A stretch of DNA of 64,000 nt from Seminibacterium arietis (GCF_042675725.1 NZ_JBHTJN010000011.1:186001-250000); one strand, 5' to 3'. Shown: positions 25,626-35,674, counted from the first letter of the stretch. Notes: generated from the letters alone by a model not told the origin. Program-made: numbers and translations.

Positions 25626-27053
25626 CTAGCTAAAATAAGATGCTTCTATTGAATTATTTACAATCTCTTTCTCTGAAATATTTTGCTGCACTCGATAATA
25701 ATTCATTATACTGTTCATATAGCGACGAATATTTTCCACATATTGAAATGCTTCATAGCCACGAGCATAACCATATTTCAAGTTAGTATAGTAACGCTTT
25801 TCTGCTAGCAGTGGCAGATTTTTCTTAACATCAAGCCAATTATCAGGGTCTCCTCCTAAATTACGAGTCAATCTTCTTGCATCAAGTAAATGCCCTAATC
25901 CCATGTTATAAGCAGCAAGAGCGAACCAAATACGATCTTCTTGGTGAATACTTTCGGGCATCTGATTAAGCAACATATGTAAATATTCTGAGCCAGCTTT
26001 AATACTTTGCTCGGGGTCAAGACGATTAGTAATTTTCATTCTATCTGCTGTTGCCTTCGTTAACATCATCATACCTCTTACCCCTGTTGGTGAGGTTGCG
26101 TCAGGATTCCAGTGGGACTCTTGGTAGGCTACTGCGGCTAAAAATCGCCAATCTAAACTACCTTTATATTTTTCAAAGAGCGGTTGATATTTAGGTAAAA
26201 TTGTTTCTATTGCATTTAGATAAGATCGGGTGTCTACATAATCAAATTGCCCTAAATGATTAAAGTATTTCTCTTCAATACGAGCAACTAACCCCGTTTC
26301 AATGGCTCCATCCATAAAATCCAATAATGCTGCCTGTAACTCATTATAGGAATTATTAGGCAAATACCAATGCACTGTAGTCTCATCAGTTACATCAAAA
26401 GCAACAGCTAAATTAGGTTTGATCTGTTGCGTGCTAGAGACATAAATAGAATTAGCAATACTATAATTTATTTGTGCATCAGCAACTTGAATCAGTAACT
26501 CTTCCTGAGTCTTATCCACTACTTTCCAATTTAAATCAGGATATTTTTCTTTAAGTGCGGTTAAAATTTCGTTTAACTCAGTTCCTTTAGCAATAACTAG
26601 CTCCCCTTTCAATTGTGCCAAAGAGGTAGGGCGGATCTCACCTTTTCGATAAACTAATTGCCAAGAAGTTGAATAGTAACCTGGTCCAATCTGAAATTTC
26701 TCTAATTTTTTAGGCTGGTATCTTAAATTTGCTGCTGCAATGTCAATTTGATGTTTTTCCAATGCTGTGAACAATTCCTCACTATTATCCATAGCTCGTA
26801 TTTCTAACTCAACATTTAAATAATCAGCAAAAGCTTTAGCCAGCTCATATTCTAATCCTGTTTTTTGTCCCTCTATTCCAATAAAATAAGAAACAGGATT
26901 ATTCACGGTACCAACAATTAATTTTTCTCTTGCTTTAATTGCGGTATAACGATTTTCTTCTGAACGCATAATATGTTGCCAAGGAGAAACCATATCGATT
27001 GCCCACAATAACAAGGCTAATCCACTGACAATACGTAAAAATAAACCTTTCAA
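25626..27053 (-). CDS. mltF: Membrane-bound lytic murein transglycosylase F
   Basis: 475 residues, apparently starting at TTG 27053 (MKGLFLRIVSGLALLLWAID, GAGGT upstream). It has an N-terminal signal or anchor, a periplasmic solute-binding-like domain (about 40-265, LIVGTVNNPVSYF) and a C-terminal SLT domain with catalytic Glu in AVAYQESHWNPDA, then TGVRGMMMLT and AAYNMGLGH. MltF cleaves peptidoglycan glycan strands with formation of 1,6-anhydro ends at the outer membrane. The solute-binding domain acts as a muropeptide sensor in relatives. Confidence 0.95.
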   Translation of the reverse strand: MKGLFLRIVSGLALLLWAIDMVSPWQHIMRSEENRYTAIKAREKLIVGTVNNPVSYFIGIEGQKTGLEYELAKAFADYLNVELEIRAMDNSEELFTALEKHQIDIAAANLRYQPKKLEKFQIGPGYYSTSWQLVYRKGEIRPTSLAQLKGELVIAKGTELNEILTALKEKYPDLNWKVVDKTQEELLIQVADAQINYSIANSIYVSSTQQIKPNLAVAFDVTDETTVHWYLPNNSYNELQAALLDFMDGAIETGLVARIEEKYFNHLGQFDYVDTRSYLNAIETILPKYQPLFEKYKGSLDWRFLAAVAYQESHWNPDATSPTGVRGMMMLTKATADRMKITNRLDPEQSIKAGSEYLHMLLNQMPESIHQEDRIWFALAAYNMGLGHLLDARRLTRNLGGDPDNWLDVKKNLPLLAEKRYYTNLKYGYARGYEAFQYVENIRRYMNSIMNYYRVQQNISEKEIVNNSIEASYFS

Positions 27054-27157
27054 ATGACCTCTATAATTCTAAATATTTGTTGTATTTTAACCATATAAAC
27101 TAGATCATTCTAGCAAAAAAGCATTATCTATTTTTTTGAAGAAATCAACCGCACTTT

Positions 27158-28210
27158 TTATTCACTAGAAGGCCAAGAATGAACTACGGCTTTCACCAAG
27201 GTGGCTAATGGGATAGCAAAAAATACTCCCCAAAATCCCCATAAACCACCGAAAATCAATACAGATACAATAATGGTAAATGGATGCAAATTAACTGCTT
27301 CTGAAAATAAAAGTGGTACTAATAAATTACCATCTAATAATTGACTCACAATATAGCTAACAATCAAATACCAAAAAGTTGGAGTGATACCAAACTGAAA
27401 TACTGCGACTAATACTACTGGAATAGCTACTAACACTGCACCTACGTAAGGGACTAATACAGAAATTCCCACCGCTACTCCAAGCAAGAGTGAATAATTT
27501 AATCCGAAAAATAAGAAAATTAAATACGTGATTGCCGCAACTATAATAATTTCAAGAATTTTGCCTCGAATATAATTAGCAATTTGCAGCTTCGTTTCCT
27601 TCCAAACTTTATGAGCTAACGTTCGATTACGCGGTAAATATTTTGCAACATAACCCCATAATTCTTGCTTATCTTTTAATAAAAAAAACACCATTAGAGG
27701 AACTAAAAAAGCATAAATACCCAAAGTGACTAAACTCAACAATGAAATTAAAGAAAATTTTAAAGCTGATTCACCAAAGCCTAAAATTTTGCTTTTAAAA
27801 GTACTTAATAAATTCTCTAACATTTGATAATCAACTACTTCAGGATAATTTTCTGGTAATGAAAGTAACCAATCATTAAAAGTATTAAACATATGAGGTA
27901 AATCACTAAAAAGATTAATCATTTGATTTAATAGCATTGGCAAAATCCAAATAATCATCACAAAAGTAATTCCAATGAAACTTCCTAGCACTAAAATAAC
28001 TGACAATAGACGTGGAAATTTTAATTTATTCGTTAATAAACTCACTGGCCATTCCAATAAATACGCTAATACAATAGCAATTAATAATGGAGCTAATAAG
28101 TCACTAAAAAAATAGATAATTATAAATCCAAATAGTAAAATACCTAGTAACGCCACAGCCTGTGGGTCACTAAAACGGCGTTCATACCAATTCTTTAACA
28201 TCGCTAACAT
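27158..28210 (-). CDS. PerM/AI-2E-family membrane permease
   Basis: 350 residues, seven to eight membrane segments and the central loop typical of the AI-2E transporter family (formerly UPF0118). It starts MLAMLKNWYERRFSDPQAVA, with AAGGAAAG seven bases before ATG 28210. SVLVPYVGAVLVAIPVV and GNLLVPLLFSEAVNLHP are family-like segments. Relatives include PerM and the quorum-signal exporter TqsA; the substrate here is unknown. The long WYERR start and its length are closer to PerM than to YdiK. Confidence 0.85.
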   Translation of the reverse strand: MLAMLKNWYERRFSDPQAVALLGILLFGFIIIYFFSDLLAPLLIAIVLAYLLEWPVSLLTNKLKFPRLLSVILVLGSFIGITFVMIIWILPMLLNQMINLFSDLPHMFNTFNDWLLSLPENYPEVVDYQMLENLLSTFKSKILGFGESALKFSLISLLSLVTLGIYAFLVPLMVFFLLKDKQELWGYVAKYLPRNRTLAHKVWKETKLQIANYIRGKILEIIIVAAITYLIFLFFGLNYSLLLGVAVGISVLVPYVGAVLVAIPVVLVAVFQFGITPTFWYLIVSYIVSQLLDGNLLVPLLFSEAVNLHPFTIIVSVLIFGGLWGFWGVFFAIPLATLVKAVVHSWPSSE

Positions 28211-28293
28211 AATTATTCTTTCCTTTTGCGGAAAATTTTCTTTATTATATAGGTAAATTTTATATTGCTTTATTTTAACAAGAAAATATTTTT

Positions 28294-28642
28294 ATGACAG
28301 TGACAATTATTCATAATCCAAAATGCTCTAAAAGTCGAGCAGTCTTAGCACTATTAAAAGAGCATAATTTGAATCCAACTATCGAGCTTTATCTAGAAAA
28401 ATCCTACTCTATCCTTCAATTACAATCTCTAATGAAAAAATTAGGTTTGCAATCTGCTCGTGAAATGATGAGAACGCATGAACAATTATATTAACTTAGG
28501 ATTAGGAAAGCCAAACTTGACGGAACTAGAATTATTGCAAGCTATTTGTGAAAATCCTTCACTATTAGAACGCCCAATAGTGATCAACGGTGATAAAGCT
28601 AAAATAGGACGTCCTCCTGAAAGTATTTTAGCAATTTTATAA
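28294..28642 (+). pseudogene. ArsC-family (YfgD-like) reductase, frameshifted
   Basis: The first frame encodes MTVTIIHNPKCSKSRAVLAL through LYLEKS and ends EQLY at TAA 28492-28494. The rest of the family sequence continues one frame over from 28493 (NLGLGKPNLTELELLQAI, then ERPIVINGDKAKIGRPPE) to TAA 28640-28642. Joining the two gives about 115 residues, the normal ArsC/YfgD length. By comparison with the E. coli relative the break is a net loss of two bases (or gain of one) right after the Tyr codon. The N-terminal catalytic Cys and the C-terminal RPIV/GRPPE segments are otherwise intact, so the lesion looks recent or is a sequencing error. The family reduces arsenate or acts in thiol chemistry. 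Confidence 0.85.
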
Positions 28643-28717
28643 TTTAGTTTATAATTACGCTTTCATATGAAGCTATTAATAACAAATTGTGAGTGTTTAA
28701 TCGAAGAGGAAAATGTG

Positions 28718-28954
28718 GTGACTAACAAAAGCAACAAAATTTTACTTCATCCACGAAGTGGGAATGAAACTATTTATCAACACGAGAAAGGTTTAATTAG
28801 CGATAATGCAATATTGGCATTATTACATGATAAACTATTTCGTCAGCGTATAGAAAAGAAACGAAAAGGTAAAGGCAGTTACCAGCGTAGGGAAAAGCAT
28901 GCTAAAAAATATTTTGAAAACCCGATTATCAAATTTTTGTCAGTAGAGATTTAA
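28718..28954 (+). CDS. arfA: Alternative ribosome-rescue factor ArfA
   Basis: I propose GTG 28718 (78 residues), with AGAGGA seven bases upstream; the ATG at 28667 has no ribosome site and would add 17 residues unlike the family. The core IYQHEKG, SDNAILALLHDKLFRQRIEK and KGKGSYQRREKHAKK matches ArfA, which enters ribosomes stalled on mRNAs lacking a stop codon and recruits release factor 2. The hydrophobic tail NPIIKFLSVEI resembles the E. coli tail that makes full-length ArfA unstable. A hairpin spans the last codons and stop (28919-28964). In E. coli such a hairpin leads to stop-less arfA mRNA and control by tmRNA. Confidence 0.88.
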   Translation: MTNKSNKILLHPRSGNETIYQHEKGLISDNAILALLHDKLFRQRIEKKRKGKGSYQRREKHAKKYFENPIIKFLSVEI

Positions 28955-28970
28955 TAATCGGGTTTTTGTT
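28919..28970 (+). terminator. Hairpin overlapping the 3' end of arfA
   Basis: AACCCGATTAT (28919-28929, coding) pairs perfectly with ATAATCGGGTT (28954-28964), followed by TTT-GTT. The 24-base loop includes the last codons, and the 3' arm starts on the final A of the TAA. It can act as a terminator or as an RNase III target. Confidence 0.75.
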
Positions 28971-29002
28971 AAACTTAAATAATGCATACAATGGAGAAAA
29001 AT

Positions 29003-29299
29003 ATGTCAGTAAAAACAGAGATTTTATATAGTAATAACTGGAATGTACGAATTAGTGATCCTGGTGAAGAAGGTGCTAATAGTCATTTTTTTGAAAAAAT
29101 TTATATAACTTTAGCTGCACATATTGATGATAAAAATATTTGTTATGAATTTACTCGTAAAGTAGAAGATCAAGTTAAAATCAACCGCACTTTTACTGAC
29201 ATAAAAGAATTATTTAAGTTTTTAGCTGATTATTTGAATGCGATTTCTCTTGGTCTAGTTGGTGTTAAAATTGGTAACTTAGGAGTAAAAGTAGAATAA
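29003..29299 (+). CDS. Conserved-looking small protein of unknown function (98 residues)
   Basis: ATG 29003 is chosen because GGAG lies ten bases upstream; the in-frame ATG at 28982 has none. The protein is soluble, acidic and apparently globular: MSVKTEILYSNNWNVRISDP, EKIYITLAAHIDDKN and KELFKFLADYLNAISLG. It has no signal peptide, membrane span or Cys-based motif. It stands alone between the arfA hairpin and a strong bidirectional terminator. I do not recognise the family. An uptake signal lies inside. Confidence 0.7.
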   Translation: MSVKTEILYSNNWNVRISDPGEEGANSHFFEKIYITLAAHIDDKNICYEFTRKVEDQVKINRTFTDIKELFKFLADYLNAISLGLVGVKIGNLGVKVE

Positions 29300-29315
29300 T
29301 TCAATATATTAAAAA

Positions 29316-29345
29316 GTAATTACCCCAAAATATTGGGGTAATTAC
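29316..29345. terminator. Strong bidirectional terminator between the 98-residue gene and gltD
   Basis: A perfect 13-bp stem, GTAATTACCCCAA (29316-29328) / TTGGGGTAATTAC (29333-29345), with a 4-base loop lies between convergent genes. Confidence 0.85.
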
Positions 29346-29349
29346 TGCT

Positions 29350-30753
29350 TTAGACGTTTAAATATTCCATAATGCTTTGAGCTGCATCACGCCCTTCAGC
29401 AATCGCAGTTACGACTAAATCAGATCCTCTTGTAATATCACCACCCGCGAAAATCTTAGGATTAGCTGTTTGTTGCTTTAATTCACCACAAGTAGAAATA
29501 TGACCATTTTTATCTAAATTTACACCAACTGAGTCTAACCAAGGCAAATCATGTGGAGCGAAACCAAAGGCAATAATTACCACATCACATGGAATAACCT
29601 CTTCACTATTTGGGATAATTTCAGCCTTACAGCGTCCATTAACGTCTGCTTCTCCCATTTTAGTCTTTACAATTTTAATGCCAGCAACAATTCCATTTTC
29701 AACTATAATTTCAACTGGCTGAGCATTAAATTGGAATTCAACTCCTTCTTCTCTAGCGTTGTTATACTCTTTTCGACTACCTGGCATATTATTAGCATCT
29801 CGACGATATACACAAGTGACTGAACGAGCATTTTGCCGAATTGAAGTTCGAACGCAGTCCATTGCTGTATCACCGCCACCAAGTACAATTACTCGTTTAT
29901 CTTGCATTGAAACATAATCTGGAGAATCAAAGCCAAGTAAGTGCTGAGTATTACTAATTAAAAACGGTAATGCTGAATATACGCCTTGAGTGTCTTCATT
30001 TGGAATGTTAGCTTTCATCCCTTGATATACTCCAACAGCTAAAAATACAGCATCATATTCAGCAACTAGATGATCAAGACTGAGTTCTTTTCCAATTTCG
30101 ATACCTAATTTAAACTCAATTCCCATATCAGTAAAAATCTCACGACGACGAGTCATGACACTTTTTTCCAACTTGAACGATGGAATACCAAAAGTTAGTA
30201 ATCCACCAATCTCTTGTTGGCGTTCATAAACTGTTACATCAATACCATTGCGAATTAATACATCTGCACAACCCAATCCTGCAGGGCCAGCTCCAACAAT
30301 AGCTACTTTTTTATCGCATTTTATCAAACCTTTCAGATTTGGTTTCCATCCCATTTCAAACGCTTTTTCCGTAAGGTATTTTTCCATATTACCAATTGTT
30401 ACTGCACCAAACTCCGAGTTTAAAGTACAAGCATTTTCACACAAACGATCTTGTGGACAAACTCTTCCACAAATTTCAGGTAAACTATTAGTAGTATGAG
30501 CAAGATCTACGGCTTCAAAAATCCGCCCCTCATGAACTAATCGTAGCCAGTTGGGAATATTATTATGCAATGGACACTTACTTTGACAATAAGGGTTACC
30601 ACACTCTAAACAACGATCTGATTGTGCGTTAGCTTGTGATTCACTAAAGATTTGATAAATTTCAATAAATTCTGTTTTTCTGATATTTAAAGGTATCTTT
30701 GACGGATCCACTCGTGGTAAATCAATAAACTGGTAAACATTATCACGGCTCAT
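29350..30753 (-). CDS. gltD: Glutamate synthase (NADPH) small subunit
   Basis: 467 residues. GltD passes electrons from NADPH through FAD and [4Fe-4S] clusters to the large subunit for glutamate synthesis. The N-terminal Fe-S domain has CLECGNPYCQSKCPLHNNI and CGRVCPQDRLCENAC. The FAD fold VAIVGAGPAGLGCADVL is at about 148, and the NADPH fold VIVLGGGDTAMDCVRT at about 286. GGDITRGSDLVVTAIAEGRD near the end also fits. It lies about 95 bp downstream of gltB on the same strand. Confidence 0.97.
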   Translation of the reverse strand: MSRDNVYQFIDLPRVDPSKIPLNIRKTEFIEIYQIFSESQANAQSDRCLECGNPYCQSKCPLHNNIPNWLRLVHEGRIFEAVDLAHTTNSLPEICGRVCPQDRLCENACTLNSEFGAVTIGNMEKYLTEKAFEMGWKPNLKGLIKCDKKVAIVGAGPAGLGCADVLIRNGIDVTVYERQQEIGGLLTFGIPSFKLEKSVMTRRREIFTDMGIEFKLGIEIGKELSLDHLVAEYDAVFLAVGVYQGMKANIPNEDTQGVYSALPFLISNTQHLLGFDSPDYVSMQDKRVIVLGGGDTAMDCVRTSIRQNARSVTCVYRRDANNMPGSRKEYNNAREEGVEFQFNAQPVEIIVENGIVAGIKIVKTKMGEADVNGRCKAEIIPNSEEVIPCDVVIIAFGFAPHDLPWLDSVGVNLDKNGHISTCGELKQQTANPKIFAGGDITRGSDLVVTAIAEGRDAAQSIMEYLNV

Positions 30754-30848
30754 TTTTATTCCTTTCTTTTAATTCTTACTATAAAAGTGCAGCTAAGTTA
30801 AAAAGTTTTCATCATTTAACCGCACTTTTAACTCATCAAACAAAGTTA

Positions 30849-33800
30849 TTATTGGGCGACAGTGTGAACTTCAATTTCAGTACGACGCTTATGTCCCAAT
30901 AAACTATTAACATCATTAGCTTTTGGTTTAACTAGCACAAACCGAGAAACATAATTTTCCCAATCGACTAAAATACGCTCACCAATATCACTTCTAGTCA
31001 GCTCTACATGACGAGAAATTAAGCCACGTAAATGTTCTTGATGAGTTGGTAAATCAACAATTCGTAAACCTTCTACTAATTCAGGGTTAATACGACTTTG
31101 GAATTTGCCATCATGATCTAACACATAAGCAAAGCCACCTGTCATACCAGCTCCAAAATTAATACCAGTTTTACCAAGAATAGTCACTACACCACCAGTC
31201 ATATATTCACAACCATTATCACCAATACCTTCAACTACAGCTAATGCTCCAGAATTACGCACTGCAAAACGTTCACCAACTCGACCTGAAGCGAATAATT
31301 CACCTCCTGTGGCACCATATAAACAAGTATTTCCAGCTATAGTAGCTTCATCAGATTTAAATGCGACCCCACTATGTGGTTTAACTACTATACGCCCACC
31401 AGCCATACCTTTACCTACATAATCGTTAGCATCTCCTGTCAAATTCAAGTTTATGCTACCTGATAACCATGCACCAAAACTTTGCCCTGCTGTACCATTA
31501 AAGTTTAAATTAAATTCTTGTAATGGATTACCTCGATTACCATAACGTTTAGCAATCAACCCAGATAATGTTGCTCCTACTGAACGATCAAGGTTGCTAA
31601 TATCGAAATCTAATTCTACACTTAAACCACGTTCAACAGCATTCTGACTTTGTGCAACGATATCTTTATTTAATAATCCTTTATCAAAAGCAGGGTTAGA
31701 TTGAGTACAGTAACGGCTACTACCACTTGGTACCTTAGGTGAATAGAGCAATTTGCTTAAATCTAGGCCTCTTTGTTTATCGGTTTTACCTTCAATGATT
31801 TCCAATAGTTCTGTTCGACCAATTAAATCAGTTAATTTTTCTATTCCTAGTTGAGCTAGAATTTCACGCACATCTTGAGCAATAAATTTAAAATAATTCA
31901 TCGCTTTTTCAGGAATACCGTGATAATGCTTATTACGTAAAGTGTCATCTTGAGTTGCAACACCTGTCGCACAGTTATTCAAATGACAAATTCGTAAATA
32001 GCGACACCCCAATGCCACCATAGGTGCGGTACCAAATCCAAAACTTTCTGCTCCTAAAATTGCGGCTTTGACAATATCTAACCCTGTCTTTAATCCACCA
32101 TCAACTTGTAACCGCACTTTGTGACGAAGATTATTTTCTACTAGAGCCTGTTGAGCCTCTGCTAACCCCAACTCCCAAGGACATCCACAATATTTGACAC
32201 TAGTTAATGGGCTTGCTCCTGTTCCTCCATCATAACCAGCAATAGTGATTAAATCAGCATAAGCTTTCGCCACACCTGTCGCAATAGTTCCTACGCCTGG
32301 CAACGATACTAATTTTACTGAAATCAATGCATTTGGATTAATTTGTTTAAGATCAAAAATCAGCTGTGCTAAATCTTCAATAGAATAAATATCATGATGA
32401 GGAGGTGGTGATATTAACGTCGAACCAGGCACAGCATAACGCAACTGAGCGATATAAGGTGTCACTTTATCTCCAGGTAATTGACCGCCTTCACCTGGTT
32501 TTGCCCCTTGAGCTACTTTTATTTGAATTACTTCAGCATTCATTAAATATGCAGGTGTAACTCCAAAACGACCTGAAGCAACTTGTTTAATTTTTGATAC
32601 TTTTTCTGTGCCGTAGCGTTTAGGGTCTTCTCCACCTTCACCAGAATTAGAATAACCGCCTAAACGATTCATAGCTATTGCTAATCCCTCATGAGCTTCT
32701 GGGCTTAATGCACCAATAGACATCGCTGCACTATCAAAACGCTTATAAAGTTTTTCTGCTGACTCTACTTGCTGTATATCAATTGGGCTACGTGATTCTG
32801 TTTTTAACCGCAACATATCACGAATTGTAGTAATTGGACGATTATTCACTGTATCACGAAATTCACAATATTTATTATAATCACCAGTGTTAACCGCTGC
32901 CTGCAGGCTATTAATTACCTCTGGATTATAAGCGTGATACTCTCCTTGAGGCTTAAATTTCAGAAATCCACCCATCTCTATATTTTGGCTACGACGCCAT
33001 GCTCGCCTACGACTTTCGGTAGATTGTTGTTGTAAATCTGCAAAATTTGCACCTTCAATACGACTAGTGATTCCAGGAAAACAAAATGTAATTACATCCG
33101 AACTTAAACCAACAATTTCAAATAATCTTGCACAACGATATGAAGACACACAAGAGATTCCCATTTTCGACATAATTTTGTACAAACCTTTATTAATCCC
33201 ATTACGATAATTAGCGATCACTGTTCGTACAGGTTTATTGATGCCACCTTTTTGAATCATTTGATATAGCGTTTCATAAGCTAAATATGGATAAATTGCT
33301 GTTGCACCTAAACCAATTAACACAGCGAAATGATGCGGATCTCGAGCTTCAGCAGTTTCAACGATAATATTAGTGTCACAACGTAAATTAGAATCTACTA
33401 AACAAGCTTGTAACGCCCCTACTGCTAATGCACTCGGGATAGGTTGTTTATTTTCAGTAATATAACGGTCAGATAAAATCAATAACACAACATTATTACG
33501 TACAGCCTGCTTTGCTTCCGCACAAAGATTCTTAATCGCCTGCTTTAAATCGGACTCATTAGGATTATAAGTCATTTCTAATATTTGGTGTTTATAATGC
33601 TCCTGTGACAACTTCAAAATTTGCTGCATGTCAGAATACACTAATACAGGAGATTTAAAATTAACACGATGTGACATTCCTTCCGCTTCAGCAAATACAC
33701 ACATTTCACGACCAATACTTGTTGCCAAACTCATCACATGAGCTTCACGCAGCGGATCAATTGGAGGATTAGTTACTTGTGCAAAAAATTGGCGGAAATA

Positions 33801-35315
33801 ATCAAATAACAATCTTGGACGCTGACTCAATACAGCAAAAGGCGTATCATCTCCCATCGATCCTACTGCTTCTTGCCCATTTTCACCCAATACGCGGATC
33901 ACATTCTCCAATTCTTCTCTAGTGTATAAAAATTGTTTTAAGTAGACTTGAAGTGTATCTTCGTTTAAATTTCCTTTTCCTACTTCATTGTCAGGTAATT
34001 GTTCAAAAGGAATTAAACGCTGAACGTGCTTATCTAACCACGTATGGTAAGGATGTCTTGAACGGACTTCATTATCAATTTCATCAGAATGTAAAACTTT
34101 TCCTTTTTTAGTATCGATTACTAGCAGTTCACCTGGTCCAACACGTCCTTTTTCAACAACTTCATCAGGTGCATAATTCCATATTCCTACCTCAGAAGCT
34201 ATAGTGATTAGACGGTCTTCTGTAATCACATAACGAGCTGGACGCAAACCGTTACGATCAAGGTTACAGGCCGCATAACGACCATCAGATAACACTATCC
34301 CTGCAGGACCATCCCAAGGTTCCATATGCATAGAGTTAAAATCATAAAATGCTCGCAAATCGTCATCTATATCTGGATTTTGTTGCCATGCAGGTGGTAC
34401 AAGTAAACGCATAGCACGGAATAAGTCCATTCCACCTGTCACAAAAAGCTCAAGCATATTATCTAATGAACTGGAATCAGATCCTGTTTCGTTAACAAAA
34501 GGAGCCGCACTTTGCAGATCTGGAATTAACGGCGTACGATATTTATAGGCCCTTGCTCTCGCCCAAGCACGATTTCCTGAAATAGTATTAATCTCACCAT
34601 TGTGAGCTAAATAGCGAAATGGTTGAGCTAGTTTCCAACGTGGCTGAGTATTAGTTGAAAAGCGTTGATGAAATAAGCAAATCGAAGTCTGCATACGTAA
34701 ATCCGCCAAATCCAAATAAAACTTTGGCAAATCTTTTGGCATGCATAAGCCTTTATAGACAATTGTCTGATTAGAAAAACTACAAATATAAAAATCATTG
34801 TGATTAATACGCTTTTCAATACGGCGGCGTGCAATATATAAGCGTCTTAATAAGTCAATTCTACGCCAACCGCTCGGAGCATTAATAAATACTTGTTTAA
34901 TTAATGGCATATCTGCTAGTGCAATCGATCCTAATACGTTAGGGTTCGTAGGAACATCTCTCCAAGCTACTACTAATAGCGTTTCAATCGCTAATTCTTC
35001 ATTAATGATATCAATATACTGCTTAGCAAGAGTCTCATCTTGAGGTAGAAAAATTTGTCCGATACCAAAGATTTTAGATAATGAAAAACCACTTTCTTCT
35101 GCTATATTTCGAAAAAAACTTTCAGGCATTTGCAACGAAAGTCCACAGCCGTCCCCTGTCTTACCATCAGACAAAATTGCTCCTCGGTGTTGCATACGAG
35201 ATAGCCCTAAGATCCCATTACGTACAACTTTGTGGCTCTGCACACCGTCAATATTAGCGATTAAGCCAAAACCGCAGTTTTCCCGTTCAAAAGAACGATC
35301 ATAAAGTGTTGTCAT
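30849..35315 (-). CDS. gltB: Glutamate synthase (NADPH) large subunit
   Basis: I start at ATG 35315 (1488 residues; GGGAAG seven bases upstream) rather than the in-frame TTG at 35330. A short propeptide is expected to be removed before catalytic Cys14 in ERENCGFGL, which starts the class-II amidotransferase domain. The FMN-binding synthase domain follows (QVASGRFGVTPAYLMNAEVI, GGTGASPLTSVKYCG). Next come the [3Fe-4S] ligands in CRYLRICHLNNCATGVATQ, and then the C-terminal GxG-rich beta-helix (about 1250 on). It makes two glutamates from glutamine and 2-oxoglutarate. It pairs with gltD in an operon. Confidence 0.97.
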   Translation of the reverse strand: MTTLYDRSFERENCGFGLIANIDGVQSHKVVRNGILGLSRMQHRGAILSDGKTGDGCGLSLQMPESFFRNIAEESGFSLSKIFGIGQIFLPQDETLAKQYIDIINEELAIETLLVVAWRDVPTNPNVLGSIALADMPLIKQVFINAPSGWRRIDLLRRLYIARRRIEKRINHNDFYICSFSNQTIVYKGLCMPKDLPKFYLDLADLRMQTSICLFHQRFSTNTQPRWKLAQPFRYLAHNGEINTISGNRAWARARAYKYRTPLIPDLQSAAPFVNETGSDSSSLDNMLELFVTGGMDLFRAMRLLVPPAWQQNPDIDDDLRAFYDFNSMHMEPWDGPAGIVLSDGRYAACNLDRNGLRPARYVITEDRLITIASEVGIWNYAPDEVVEKGRVGPGELLVIDTKKGKVLHSDEIDNEVRSRHPYHTWLDKHVQRLIPFEQLPDNEVGKGNLNEDTLQVYLKQFLYTREELENVIRVLGENGQEAVGSMGDDTPFAVLSQRPRLLFDYFRQFFAQVTNPPIDPLREAHVMSLATSIGREMCVFAEAEGMSHRVNFKSPVLVYSDMQQILKLSQEHYKHQILEMTYNPNESDLKQAIKNLCAEAKQAVRNNVVLLILSDRYITENKQPIPSALAVGALQACLVDSNLRCDTNIIVETAEARDPHHFAVLIGLGATAIYPYLAYETLYQMIQKGGINKPVRTVIANYRNGINKGLYKIMSKMGISCVSSYRCARLFEIVGLSSDVITFCFPGITSRIEGANFADLQQQSTESRRRAWRRSQNIEMGGFLKFKPQGEYHAYNPEVINSLQAAVNTGDYNKYCEFRDTVNNRPITTIRDMLRLKTESRSPIDIQQVESAEKLYKRFDSAAMSIGALSPEAHEGLAIAMNRLGGYSNSGEGGEDPKRYGTEKVSKIKQVASGRFGVTPAYLMNAEVIQIKVAQGAKPGEGGQLPGDKVTPYIAQLRYAVPGSTLISPPPHHDIYSIEDLAQLIFDLKQINPNALISVKLVSLPGVGTIATGVAKAYADLITIAGYDGGTGASPLTSVKYCGCPWELGLAEAQQALVENNLRHKVRLQVDGGLKTGLDIVKAAILGAESFGFGTAPMVALGCRYLRICHLNNCATGVATQDDTLRNKHYHGIPEKAMNYFKFIAQDVREILAQLGIEKLTDLIGRTELLEIIEGKTDKQRGLDLSKLLYSPKVPSGSSRYCTQSNPAFDKGLLNKDIVAQSQNAVERGLSVELDFDISNLDRSVGATLSGLIAKRYGNRGNPLQEFNLNFNGTAGQSFGAWLSGSINLNLTGDANDYVGKGMAGGRIVVKPHSGVAFKSDEATIAGNTCLYGATGGELFASGRVGERFAVRNSGALAVVEGIGDNGCEYMTGGVVTILGKTGINFGAGMTGGFAYVLDHDGKFQSRINPELVEGLRIVDLPTHQEHLRGLISRHVELTRSDIGERILVDWENYVSRFVLVKPKANDVNSLLGHKRRTEIEVHTVAQ

Positions 35316-35617
35316 ATTTTTACTTCCCAAATAATTATAATTTTTATGAAAATCACCGCTCTTTTCTCAAAACAACAGAGAAATCTGGCTATTTTATGAA
35401 CCCCTAAATATAAACAATAAAAATAGATTATTCAATAGAAATTATATTCAGTTTTATCGGATTTTATATATCATTTTTAAAAATGAATATTAAATTCAGT
35501 ATAAAATCTAAATGAGAATTATAATTATCTATCAAATAACTTATACAATAACTAAAAAGAGCGGTAGTTTTTATAAAAAATTTATTTTTATCTTTTTATA
35601 TATAGAAAAAATCAAAA
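35316..35617. other. Region upstream of gltB
   Basis: AT-rich, with no credible open frame. It should hold the gltBD promoter. A weak Fur-like stretch (35514-35532, GAGAAT-TATAAT-TATC type, about 12 of 19 consensus bases) is the only operator-like feature and may be chance. Confidence 0.4.
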
Positions 35618-35646
35618 AATAAGAGCGATGTTCTACCGCTCTTATT
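35618..35646 (-). terminator. Terminator of sodA
   Basis: A perfect 10-bp stem, AATAAGAGCG (35618-35627) / CGCTCTTATT (35637-35646). On the minus strand it is followed by TTTTTT. It lies 29 bases past the sodA stop. Confidence 0.88.
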
Positions 35647-35674
35647 ATTAAACATGATACGAAAATATAGTTTG

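Noticed and set aside
35514..35533. Possible Fur box upstream of gltB
   Set aside because: About 12 of 19 consensus bases in a region that is mostly A and T; expected by chance.
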